Part shown: piece after piece, positions 27,867 through 37,333 of the stretch | How positions within the stretch are numbered: position 1 is the stretch's first letter | Layout of the letters: every line of letters begins with the position of its first letter | NCBI GenBank assembly: GCA_018806915.1 | Contig: JAGKQI010000087.1 | Location: 496,001-560,000 of the forward strand | DNA: 64,000 nucleotides | Direction of reading: 5' to 3' | From: Phytophthora colocasiae | Taxonomy: Eukaryota > Oomycota > Peronosporomycetes > Peronosporales > Peronosporaceae | Notes under the pieces: generated by a model | The model's database searches: none | The model's input: the letters and a program-made list of their open reading frames with translations, nothing else | Told to the model about the DNA's origin: nothing | Made by a program: the position numbers and the translations under genes

Positions 27867-30533
27867 TTAACCTGCAAGATTGAACGCACAGTTAATCACA
27901 GCTCCGATAGGAATCCGACGGTGAGGCTGATACCGACACATCCGAGTAACTAGTTGCCACTCGTCGTCGTTCATGCACTCAGGACGTGCTGGAAGTTGCA
28001 TTTCCACCACGTTGCGTGCTACAACTGCGTCAGGAAGTGTATTTCCCCATGGATATTGACCACTTATCGCCTCGAGAATGCACATACCAAACGAATAAAT
28101 GTCCGATTCGAACGTAGGACGAGCTCCAAGCAAACATTCCGGTGCCTTCCACCTAAAAGCGCCCAAATCGCCACTTTCGTCGCTGGAAGGAGCTGTTGAA
28201 CGTGTTGTAACGATACTCAAGCCGAAATCTGCCAGTTTAGCTGTAGGATAGCCATCGATACCATCACAAACGAGAATGTTGTTCCCCTTGATATCCCCGT
28301 GAATGACCCCGTGGTCGTGAAGATGCTGCAAGCCCAACGCAGCATCTCCAATAGCAAACCAAATGGTGCGTCGGTTCTTGTCTTTTAAGTACTTTGCAAG
28401 AGTTCCATGACTTGCTGGCTCACACACAAAAAATGGTCTTCCTTGGTGGCAGGCGCCGTAAAGTTTAATCAAGTTTGGATGATTCAACGAGAACCACAAG
28501 TCCGCTTCTCGCCGAAACTGCTCCCAGTTTTCCTTATCGCTTGGATCCAGTAAAACTTGCTTCACCACCACATCGGTATCGAGCCATTCCCCCTCGTACA
28601 CAGCGCCGAAAGAGCCATCTGCAATGTGTTTTCCTAGATGAACTTGGTACGGAGGGATAAACCACAAAGGCAGGTCATTATAGTCATCGGTTCCATCCAG
28701 TAGAGAGTCTCCATACTGGTTCTTCGCAGCGAACTGCATTAAAACTAGCGCTTCGGATCGGTCCACGGCATTTGGAATATCGTTTAGAATTGTGTCAGAT
28801 TCTTCCAAGCACGACTTCAACGTGCTAACTTGCCTCTGTCGACTTTCTATCCACGCTGTCTGCCAGCGATGGACTGAAGCTGTAATCTGCAAGTCATACG
28901 TACGTAGTAGAGCGTCGATTTCGTGGTGAAAACTGTAATTCTTGCCCGAGACTGTCGCTGAGGCGCAGACACTTGCAATTTCACCCAAGACACGTTGATC
29001 CAGAACGTCTAAGAAGCGAAGGACAACGAGACTAAAGCTCTCAACGAGAGCCGTAGGAATCGGCCTTGATTGAGCTACAAGCTGCTGGTAAACATCTTCT
29101 AAACGGTTGTACACAGGACGATTGTTGTCATTGTCCACTTCGATACAAAGCTGATGAATCTCCTTCAACGTCTCGGGGAGAGTCATCCCCAGACTCTGAA
29201 TGTTGTACCCACTAACATCGTCTATAGTGGCAGGAGTGTTAGTTGGAGGGGGAGTGCGTCGTGCTAACACACTTAACTGATGCACAACGTCCGACATACA
29301 CGTTCTTTTCGATGGGTCAGGTGTGCACATGCCCAGCAGCAAGCTCCATTCCGTGTTTCTTATACATTCAGGTCGATAGTCCGGGAGTTCTTCAAAGTTT
29401 ATTTCCATGTCAGGTGATCGGTTCTTCACAGTGATTTCAAAAATTGCAAGGCCAAGTGCGAGGATATCCGCCGACACGGATGGTTCTTCGTTGAACTCGT
29501 TTGAATTGATTCCCCGTCGACATATTAACCCCATTCCGCTCAAAACTCCCTTTTCAGATACTTGCGAGTAGAGTAAATGCCCAGTAGTCAAGTGCTGATG
29601 TACCAGTCCACGGTCGTGCACGTACTGAAGGCCAAGAGCGCAACCTAGTATGTGTCTCCACGTTTGAGTCGCTTTCCCGAGTGCACGAGTTCCCGTCCTG
29701 CGTAATTTCTTGGTAGTAGCTCGTTCGCTTCTTGTTTTTCGATGCCTTCTTCTCCTCCAAGCTTTTTGCATTTGAAATGGCAACTCGCTGCTCGCTTCAT
29801 GAATTACGAATGGTTTTCCGACATGACACGCGCCAAAGAACTTTCGGACATTTGGATGGTGAAGTTTCGCCCACAGCGTGGCCTGTCGCTCGCAAGATTC
29901 TTCCCCTTCTTCCACGGTAGTCTTCTTCGCTCGAAACCACTCCAGCTCCGAAGCAGCAAACCAATGGGGCAGCTTCCCCACCACCACGTTTCCACGTCGA
30001 GTCACCCAGTCAAAAATCTCGGAAACGACGTCCAGCTCCCTCGGCGTCAGTATTTCACTGTACTGGGCCAACTGATGCTTCAACAGCGTCAAAATCTGCA
30101 CTTGCTGATGATCGTCCCCCATTTCTAACGTCATTTTATCCTCATCTTTTAAAATATTTTCGATTTCTCGGATCCACTCGAACCGTTCCGATTCCAACTT
30201 CTGATCCCAAATTTCTCGAATTTCATCTTCCAGCAAGTCGTTCATCCATAACACCGACTCGATCGTGCGGTGCAGTAGCAAAATGACTCGACCGGAGTCC
30301 GCCAGTCGAAGAAGCAGGCGGTTCTCCAGCTCAAAGCCTCTCAGTTTCTTGTGCAGATATTGACCTGTACGAGCCAGCGCCATATCGTCATCCGTCGTTC
30401 TTGCGAGCTCCCGCAGCTGCGACACCAAGTGGTCACCCAGGAGCGTCGGTGACCGCACGAGCCCCATGTGACTCGAATGCCAACGCTCGTCCACCGCCAC
30501 GCGCGGATCCACCCAGCGCTGCCACAGACTCAT
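27867..30533 (-). CDS. TKL-type protein kinase with N-terminal pseudokinase
   Basis: An 888-residue protein. Residues 1-190 are helical, with no known domain. About 195-450 is a degenerate kinase domain: LHHPNVRKFFGACH and GCALGLQYVHDRGLVHQHL are recognisable, but the lysine, HRD aspartate and DFG are missing. About 620-885 is a full kinase: GKHIADGSFGAVYEG loop, VVVKQV lysine, HGDIKGNNILV catalytic loop, ADFGLS and APE. It resembles the expanded tyrosine-kinase-like families of oomycetes and should phosphorylate Ser/Thr; HGD in place of HRD is seen in some TKL kinases. No membrane segment. Single exon, with TATAAAAG about 35 bp upstream. Partial copies lie at 35.4-36.0 and 61.6-61.8 kb. Confidence 0.85.
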   Translation of the reverse strand: MSLWQRWVDPRVAVDERWHSSHMGLVRSPTLLGDHLVSQLRELARTTDDDMALARTGQYLHKKLRGFELENRLLLRLADSGRVILLLHRTIESVLWMNDLLEDEIREIWDQKLESERFEWIREIENILKDEDKMTLEMGDDHQQVQILTLLKHQLAQYSEILTPRELDVVSEIFDWVTRRGNVVVGKLPHWFAASELEWFRAKKTTVEEGEESCERQATLWAKLHHPNVRKFFGACHVGKPFVIHEASSELPFQMQKAWRRRRHRKTRSERATTKKLRRTGTRALGKATQTWRHILGCALGLQYVHDRGLVHQHLTTGHLLYSQVSEKGVLSGMGLICRRGINSNEFNEEPSVSADILALGLAIFEITVKNRSPDMEINFEELPDYRPECIRNTEWSLLLGMCTPDPSKRTCMSDVVHQLSVLARRTPPPTNTPATIDDVSGYNIQSLGMTLPETLKEIHQLCIEVDNDNNRPVYNRLEDVYQQLVAQSRPIPTALVESFSLVVLRFLDVLDQRVLGEIASVCASATVSGKNYSFHHEIDALLRTYDLQITASVHRWQTAWIESRQRQVSTLKSCLEESDTILNDIPNAVDRSEALVLMQFAAKNQYGDSLLDGTDDYNDLPLWFIPPYQVHLGKHIADGSFGAVYEGEWLDTDVVVKQVLLDPSDKENWEQFRREADLWFSLNHPNLIKLYGACHQGRPFFVCEPASHGTLAKYLKDKNRRTIWFAIGDAALGLQHLHDHGVIHGDIKGNNILVCDGIDGYPTAKLADFGLSIVTTRSTAPSSDESGDLGAFRWKAPECLLGARPTFESDIYSFGMCILEAISGQYPWGNTLPDAVVARNVVEMQLPARPECMNDDEWQLVTRMCRYQPHRRIPIGAVINCAFNLAG

Positions 30534-30689
30534 CCAAAACGAATAGCTTTCTCATAGAACTTTTATACCGAGTCGTAGTTTTCGGTACCGGGCCGGTACG
30601 TGGTACCAGCATCGATAGTACTTGAGCCCCCCCCCCCCCGATCTATATTTTCCAGAAAGTAGTATTTCGACAAACGCTCCCACCATTTT

Positions 30690-30845
30690 CCAGGAAAGCC
30701 GTCGTGATCTCAGGCCTAATGGACTGCTCGTTGTCAGTATATCCACTGGAGCTGGCCTCTTCGGCGCCGTCCTCGTTCAACAATGAAAGAGGTGCTGCTC
30801 CACAATGTATGTTTGGGTAATTCCGCTCGAGAACTTCGCAGATAA
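30690..30845 (-). pseudogene. decayed relic of the cysteine-module family
   Basis: The minus strand reads DGAEEASSSGYTDNEQSI, close to the module junction DGAEEAASTGCTGSEQTI of the gene at 9134. It is preceded by the same 60-bp sequence found in the relic near 15.0 kb. It lies just upstream of the CRN pseudogene. No intact module remains. Confidence 0.5.
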
Positions 30846-30937
30846 GTGTGGATGAGTCTTTCAATCTCGTCTCTTCATCTCCGCTTAAATACGCTCTCCC
30901 TTCTTCCTCATTCCAGAATCCGCCGGCTCGAGGAAAG

Positions 30938-32617
30938 ATGGTGAAGTTCTTCTGTGCGATCGTTGGTGAGGCTGGAAGCGCGTTCCCCGTAGTCATCGGT
31001 GACGGTGAGTCAGTGGGGGACCTGAAAAACGCGATTGCGGGCGACCAGAAGTATGACTTCCCAGCGAGCAAGCTGCAGCTCTTCTCGGCGAAGACGAAGG
31101 ACGGCACATGATTTGAGTCCAACTCGGAAGATGTGAAAATGCTGAGAAAGGGCGAGAAGACTGTTACAGTTGAGGCTTTAACAACCGGAGAGGAAGAGCT
31201 ATGGGGGGAGTCTGGTCTCCAGAAAGTGTTGTTGAACGGAATGCCCACTCCATCGACGGACGAAATTCACGTGCTGGTGGTGCTTCCACCCGAAGAGAAG
31301 ACATTATCTCCAATCGCAGCAGCTATGACTTCGTTGTTTCGACACACATTCTTGAACATCCCTAGCAGGGATAGGAAAAATACAATATCATACGGATTGG
31401 AGGCCTTCATCCTAGCCAATAAATAATTGAGTTATTGCCACATTTTTCGACAATATCAACCAAGTCAGTAGGTCACATGAATTGTGACACTATGTCGTCT
31501 TTTCTCATGAGTAGTTTTAAACGAGTTGGTTGCTGTCGAAGCGCGTGGATTCAGGAAGGGGGGGGGTTACCTCGAGAACCCTCCCACCGCGTCCAACCTC
31601 TCCGACCAACACACACAAGTCATAGTCCGATTTCCTCGACATCATACATACAACACACAAACTGATTTAATATACTACAGTAGTATTTCAGTTAGGAAAT
31701 GACAAGCAACTGTAATAACCCGTGTGCCCTGTGCGCAAACGTGGCCACACCACCCGTTCGGCGATAGTTCTCGCTACCATCCATTGCCAAAACAACCACA
31801 CATGTCAACGACATTTGGCTATAGCCAAGATTGACCTGTGTAAAAAATTGCATGTTATTGGGGTTGAGGAGCAATAAATTATGGCAATATGATATTGCCA
31901 ATATCGGCAATAGTTACGGAAAATTACCAAACCCTGATCCCTAGTACAACGTCTTCAAAAACTCAAAAGCTGAAGAAACAATTGGTGAAGGAATACCGAT
32001 GTGATTGCGGAAAAAACGAGAACGGCGAGTCGATGTTGCTGTGCATGTTGATGAATATTGGTCTACCGAGCTCTACTGTGATTGCATCACACCTGTTCCG
32101 ACGAGATCTCGATGATATCAAAGATTCCTTTGTGCAAATCCCGGATATTGACGATGTGAGAAATGGATTGCTATTGTTCAAACCAATCGAAAGTGCCTTC
32201 GATGATCTTGACATTGTGTTTATTGTTGACGAGCAAGATCAGTTCACACTGAAGATTTTTAATCCAACGATCAAGGCGAAGCTGCTCGTGAAAACGTTGG
32301 ACCAACAGCAACAGGATGCTCTTGGTATTGAACTCTTGCCAACAGATTGGAAGACAAGTACGAGACCAGTATATGCTCCAAATGCACCGCAATTTGATGT
32401 TCTCACGACGTTTGGTGAGTTGGAAGGCAAGACGCTTCAGTTTCCAAGCGGGTCAACACTTCGTCCGTTCAGGTGCTGTTTGTATCATCAAGCAATATTG
32501 GCTAGAACAAAGGCGATTACTCAGGGATGGCCAACGGGTGATTTTACCTTCGACGACTTCTCATCAGAAGGATTTACAGTGGAAGAGAAGATGAAATTGC
32601 TATATAGTAGCAGTTAG
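30938..32617 (+). pseudogene. Crinkler (CRN) pseudogene
   Basis: It is about 90% identical by eye to the intact CRN gene at 61985-63127. The N-terminal CRN region is present from the ATG at 30938 ([26 protein letters not shown]). Three lesions are visible. A TGA at 31109-31111 replaces the Trp codon of the intact copy. A 571-bp hAT-like element is inserted at 31366-31936. A one-base insertion near the end (AGCAGTTAG) stops the frame 17 residues early. HVLVVLPP precedes the insertion. A start-site-like CCTCATTCCAGAATCC lies about 20 bp upstream. Confidence 0.9.
31366..31936. mobile_element. hAT-type non-autonomous element, 571 bp
   Basis: It is bounded by CAGGG and CCCTG ends (left CAGGGATAGGAAAAATAC; right ...ATTACCAAACCCTG). 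A perfect 8-bp target duplication ATCCCTAG flanks it at 31358-31365 and 31937-31944. CAGGG-type ends with 8-bp duplications are characteristic of hAT elements. No transposase is encoded. The insertion splits the CRN pseudogene, and the intact copy at 61985 shows the empty site. Confidence 0.88.
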
Positions 32618-32803
32618 AACATCTCCGGAAGTCCGTCATAGCGATTTCAATCATTTGTGATGCATCCTAAACCTCATTAGTCGGATGAAGCTTGACTTCA
32701 TCGTAGGTTTAGCAGCTACAGAAGTCGTAAACCCAAATTCATATCACGTGTAATTGCATTTAATTGAAGAAATTCTTCAATCGAATGCCCTTCGATATGG
32801 TCA

Positions 32804-33158
32804 TCAATTTTTCTTCCTGATAAAGTTGGTGCGAACCGAACTGGAACCGCCATCCTTAAGCGTAGGAATCGTCACCTTCTGCGACCGTAGTTGTTGAGAC
32901 CGCAGGTGTATAGGTATCCACTCGCAGTCAAGGCGAACAGGCTCTGGAAGGAGCCACAACCGATACTCTTCATCACCGGGAGCGGGTCTTTTCCGAGCAT
33001 CACAGGCTTCGGCTGCAAGCGTTGGCTGTATGTACACCATGTCGACCTTATAATCTCCCTTAGAGTCCTTCATCTCGGCGTTCACCTTGCGACCTAGCTG
33101 GCCCGTTTCTCCCAAAATCATTCGTGCGCACAAGGTTGAACGCTTCGCCGCAACGGAT
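32804..33158 (-). pseudogene. unrecognised coding fragment beside the TRIM
   Basis: A minus-strand frame (KVNAEMKDSKGDYKVDMVYI, EEYRLWLLPEPVRLDCEW) ends RTNFIRKKN at 32804. It enters from the other side of the TRIM element: with the retrotransposon and one CGGAT copy removed, the frame continues into about 35254-35284. Its last about 30 bp also lie downstream of the intact CRN gene. I do not recognise the product. Confidence 0.4.
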
Positions 33159-33511
33159 TGTAGTAGGTCGGGGACACACAAGGAAACAACACACACAGTA
33201 CTTGGGAGCTGGAACTCCCCAAGTCTACCAACATGTACTATGATGGTGCTTTAATCCTTGCAGTCCTTGTGCTCTACTCAGAACACGTTCCGAAGCTCTT
33301 GCTCTACTGAGAGCAAGTTCAGAAGTGAGAGTAAATCTCAAACTGTCCTTGGCCTATTGTCTCGAGCCAGTCCTTGTAGTCAACTAGACCACACGTTGTG
33401 GATTCCATTCGCGTCTTACCTGCCCTAGCCCAGGCAGTCCAGGAAGAGGATGGAAGCTTGCGAAGCTTGATACTAACAGGGTAAGGTCTGTAGAGGCCGC
33501 AGCCCACTACA
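33159..33511. repeat. left LTR of the TRIM
   Basis: 353 bp, TG...CA ends, apparently identical to the right LTR. Confidence 0.88.
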
Positions 33512-34896
33512 TTGCCTCCCAAAGCTTCGCATAGCGATATCATGGCCATTCTTAAGCTGCCGCGATCTTGGTGCCCTTGTGAACCGTCTTGTCCTGCCGG
33601 GATGCTGTTCGCCTAGCGAAGTCGCCTTGTCCTCCCAGTGTCGTGGCTCACCGCTCTCCAGGAGCTGTCGTGATCCTCATCAAACACCATCGGGGAGTTA
33701 CCAGACACACTCACACGGCCAAACTTATCCAGCCCTTCGAACCTCAGCGTGATCACTGCACACAGCGCTACACTCTAGCCATATTTGCCTTCAAACTGAG
33801 TTGCTGCCTCCAGCCGGAGCACAGCAGAGCTCCACGACGCGCACTCGCCAAGTAGGAGCAGGAACACCATACACACTCGTGCACTGGCATTCACTCCACC
33901 ACACACGGGTGAGCTCCAGACTTTTCCACACACGCCGTAACTTATTCTTGTACGACATCTTGACGCTTCACACGGTTTCAATTCCATGGTTCTCTTTACA
34001 CACATCTCCATGATGCTGCAACTTGAGCTTGCACACGTCATCTACCGCTGCGTCTTCACTTGTACTCGTTTCCATGACGTTACTCCACGTACTACTGGTA
34101 GTCTTGCCCGCGTCACACGACGCTGCCATTGTTCTTCTACTTGTACACGTCACTGGACGCACTTGTACTACACTTGCTTACGTCACTCGACGTTTCTCCA
34201 AGCGCATGCACTCACACACGTCACTCGACGTTGCTTCGTGCACTTCACCTTGCACTGCATACGTCACCCGACGTCACTGCGTGCCTCACTTGTACTGCAC
34301 ACGTCACTCGACGTTGCTCTCACACACGCCACACGGCGTTGCCTCAAGATCTGCACTTCATCTTGTTCTGCACTCGCCACTCGACGATGCTGCTCGCACT
34401 CGCTCACGTCACTTGACGTTGCGTCACGTACTCATGTACGCACACGTTGCTTTACCAGAGGTGCTACCCCCCATCCAGTCGGAGCACAGCTCCATGACGC
34501 CACGTATTCAGGTAAGAGAAAGAGCTGGATCATCGGACACACTCGTGTTCCGGCGTTTACTCCATCCACTCGGACAGGCTCCAACTCCAACGCCACCACG
34601 ACGTTCCCGCACACGCCGTCAGTTCCTTGGCATACGCCTTCTCGACGTTGCCGCACATGCCTTCACTTCCTCGAGCAGGCCACGCGCCGCTAGCTGCCTT
34701 AGACACATTCATTGTCTTCGCACAGCACTCCCAGCACTCCTACAGGCAGTGATAGGTAAGAACAATAATCGTTATCCCAACATGTATAGATAATCGTTGC
34801 TCATCTCAATGTGCGCCTCCCCGGGCACTAAAGTTAACTGTGTAGTCAACTTGTACTCAACTTGTGCGCCTCCTCCCCGGGCACTAAAGTTAACTT

Positions 34897-35249
34897 TGTA
34901 GTAGGTCGGGGACACACAAGGAAACAACACACACAGTACTTGGGAGCTGGAACTCCCCAAGTCTACCAACATGTACTATGATGGTGCTTTAATCCTTGCA
35001 GTCCTTGTGCTCTACTCAGAACACGTTCCGAAGCTCTTGCTCTACTGAGAGCAAGTTCAGAAGTGAGAGTAAATCTCAAACTGTCCTTGGCCTATTGTCT
35101 CGAGCCAGTCCTTGTAGTCAACTAGACCACACGTTGTGGATTCCATTCGCGTCTTACCTGCCCTAGCCCAGGCAGTCCAGGAAGAGGATGGAAGCTTGCG
35201 AAGCTTGATACTAACAGGGTAAGGTCTGTAGAGGCCGCAGCCCACTACA
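34897..35249. repeat. right LTR of the TRIM
   Basis: 353 bp, apparently identical to the left LTR. It is followed by the CGGAT target duplication. Confidence 0.88.
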
Positions 35250-35349
35250 CGGATATCAGCAACATTTTCCAGAGCCTTGATCAAGGGTGGTCAAAGCTGT
35301 TTCTGCTTATGTGCAGCCTTGGCGAACGAGGAGTCACATCACTGCTTGC

Positions 35350-35967
35350 CTACCTTTTCTTTGTAGAGGAGTGCGTCGTCAGCTCCGAAGCAGCAAACCA
35401 ATGGGGCAGCTTCCCCACCACCACGTTTCCACGTCGAGTCACCCAGTCAAAAATCTCGGAAATGACGTCCAGCTCCCTCGACGTCAGTATTTCACTGTAC
35501 TGGGCCAACTGATGCTTCAACAGCGTCAAAATCTGCACTTGCTGATGACTGTCCCCCATTTCTAACGTCATTTTATCCTCATCTTTTAAAATATTTTCGA
35601 TTTCTCGGATCCACTCGAACCGTTCCGATTCCAACTTCTGATCCCAAATTTCTCGAATTTCATCTTCCAGCAAGTCGTTCATCCCCAACACCGACTCGAT
35701 CGTGCGGTGCAGTAGCAAAATGACTCGACCGGAGTCCGCCAGTCGAAGAAGCAGGCGGTTCTCCAGCTCAAAGCCTCTCAGTTTCTTGTGCAGATATTGA
35801 CCTGTACGAGCCAGCGCCATATCGTCATCCGTCGTCCTCGCGAGCTCCCGCAACTGCGACACCAAGTGGTCGCCCAGGAGTGTCGGTGACCGCACGAGCC
35901 CCATGTGACTCGAATGCCAACGCTCGTCCACCGAGCGCTGCCATCTATAGTTAATATGTTCTCGCAT
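35350..35967 (-). pseudogene. partial copy of the TKL kinase N-terminus
   Basis: About 560 bp are nearly identical to 29.94-30.50 kb. It encodes residues about 16-195 of the kinase (VDERWHSSHMGLVRSPTLLG to KLPHWFAASEL) and then an unrelated tail. Neither kinase domain is present. Only a few substitutions separate the copies (W to G in VLGMNDLL, D to S in MGDSHQQ), so the duplication is recent. The new ATG at 35967 comes from foreign sequence. Confidence 0.85.
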
Positions 35968-35979
35968 TTAGAATGTTAG

Positions 35980-36767
35980 CCCCCCCGCTCTCAACCGTTG
36001 TATATGACTACATTAGTGGTCCACACCAGAATTGGCTTATTCTTAACATGTTGTATAATACAACATGTTAAAAACCGTGAAATGCACGCGGGTAGGTGAA
36101 TATTGTAACAAGAAAAGCCAGAAAAGTGCTAAGGCCAAGACACAGATAGATTCACTGATTTGTGACAAGACTCTGGATCTTGGTGGCCGCGTGGCCACCA
36201 AGATGCTGAGAACAGGGGGCAGGAAGAAGAGAAGGAGGAGCCGCAGGAGGGAGATGAAGAAGAGAAAGAGGACGAGCAGGAGGGAGAAGAAGAAGCGAAA
36301 AAAGACGAGCAGGAGGAAGCGGAAGAGGAGGAGGTGGGCGAGGAGGAGTCGTAAGAAGCGTTAGGACGATGGTAGCGAACAAGACAAGTAGGAACACTGA
36401 TGATTACAATCGCAAAGAAAAGATTGCTTGCAACATGATGTTCAATCCCTCTGGAACTGAAGCATGGCATAGCTAGGCAAAAATGTTTGCTCTGTGTCAA
36501 CTTCAAATAAAAAGGCCCAAACCAGTCGCAGTATATACAACATACGCCCACCTGCGAGACTGGAGAAGGTGTATATGACAACTTCGCTGGTACATAGCGC
36601 TGCGCACGATGTGCAAGCAATCAGGTTGCCTTCCCGCAGTACAGACTTTACACTCGTACTTATCACAGGTAATACAAAAATCAAGATTAGACTGTCCTTA
36701 ACATGTAGTATTATACAACATGTTAAAGACTTGCCGGGGGGTCAAAATAGGCTTGAGAGCGGGGGGG
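35980..36767. mobile_element. piggyBac-type MITE with TTAG flanks, 788 bp
   Basis: Inverted ends (left CCCCCCCGCTCTCAA; right TTGAGAGCGGGGGGG) are flanked by TTAG at 35976-35979 and 36768-36771. Just inside each end lies a long palindrome built on TTAACATGTTGTAT (36046-36074 and about 36699-36727). The left end resembles that of the TTAA-flanked element at 49252. The interior has a purine-rich low-complexity tract (36205-36360) that reads as Arg/Lys-rich in one frame and Glu-rich in another; I do not call a gene. Confidence 0.65.
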
Positions 36768-37274
36768 TTAGAATGTCGAGTTCTATATTTTCTCGAAATT
36801 GCTGTTGCACGATGATAATACGGTCGATACAATTCTACTGAGCTGTTCACCAGTGGGGACCAGCTCACTAGAATTACTACCAGTATCTGCGATTCAAAGT
36901 ACTGTATCCATCGTTAGCTTCTGCTAAAGACTTCTGCTAAAAGAAACAAGATTTTCGTAACTGTAGCGCTGTGGTAGTGACCCACATGGATTGAAGCTAA
37001 CAGCCCTTTGGGGATCATATCGTATTAATAATGTACTACTAGTAGTGACTCAGCGCGTGGCATTCACGCCGATGGGCTTGGGTTCAACTCAGGCGAAAGC
37101 CAAGAGGAGTCCGGCAGGTATGCGTTGTATAGGTGTTCTCTCTGGAACCAAGGAACCAGCCAAAATGCAGCCACCGACCCGTGACCATATCTTTCCCAAG
37201 GAGTCGCCCCAGGATCCACTCTTGAGGGTCGTGAATCAGGCGCCGTACGCGCGCTTGCCGCCGCTGCACGATCC
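36768..37274. other. no gene seen
   Basis: Intergenic DNA upstream of the second cysteine-module gene. No open frame with protein features and no repeat ends recognised. Confidence 0.35.
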
Positions 37275-37292
37275 TCCATTCTCCAATTCGCC
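37275..37292 (+). promoter_or_regulatory. oomycete Inr/FPR-like core promoter
   Basis: TCCATTCTCCAATTCGCC matches the initiator plus flanking element with a weaker initiator (TCCATT instead of TCATT). It lies 42-59 bp upstream of the ATG at 37334. Confidence 0.5.
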
Positions 37293-37333
37293 TCGGCGAT
37301 CTCAAGTCAAGTCCAGCGCCGGGTCAAAAGAAG

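Larger units (their letters stand above)
33159..35249. mobile_element. TRIM-type LTR retrotransposon, 2.1 kb
   Basis: Two direct repeats of 353 bp (33159-33511 and 34897-35249) appear identical. They begin TGTAGTAGG and end CCCACTACA, and are flanked by a 5-bp target duplication CGGAT (33154-33158 and 35250-35254). The 1.4-kb interior has no gag or pol, and much of it is degenerate CACACGTCACTCGACGTTGC-like repeats (34.0-34.45 kb). It is a non-coding terminal-repeat retrotransposon in miniature. Matching LTRs indicate recent insertion. I see no clear primer-binding site. Confidence 0.88.

Noticed and set aside
34023..34793. Long plus-strand frames rich in His/Thr/Ser inside the TRIM
   Set aside because: They arise from the tandem CGTCAC/CGACG repeat tract, overlap in two frames and resemble no gag or pol protein.
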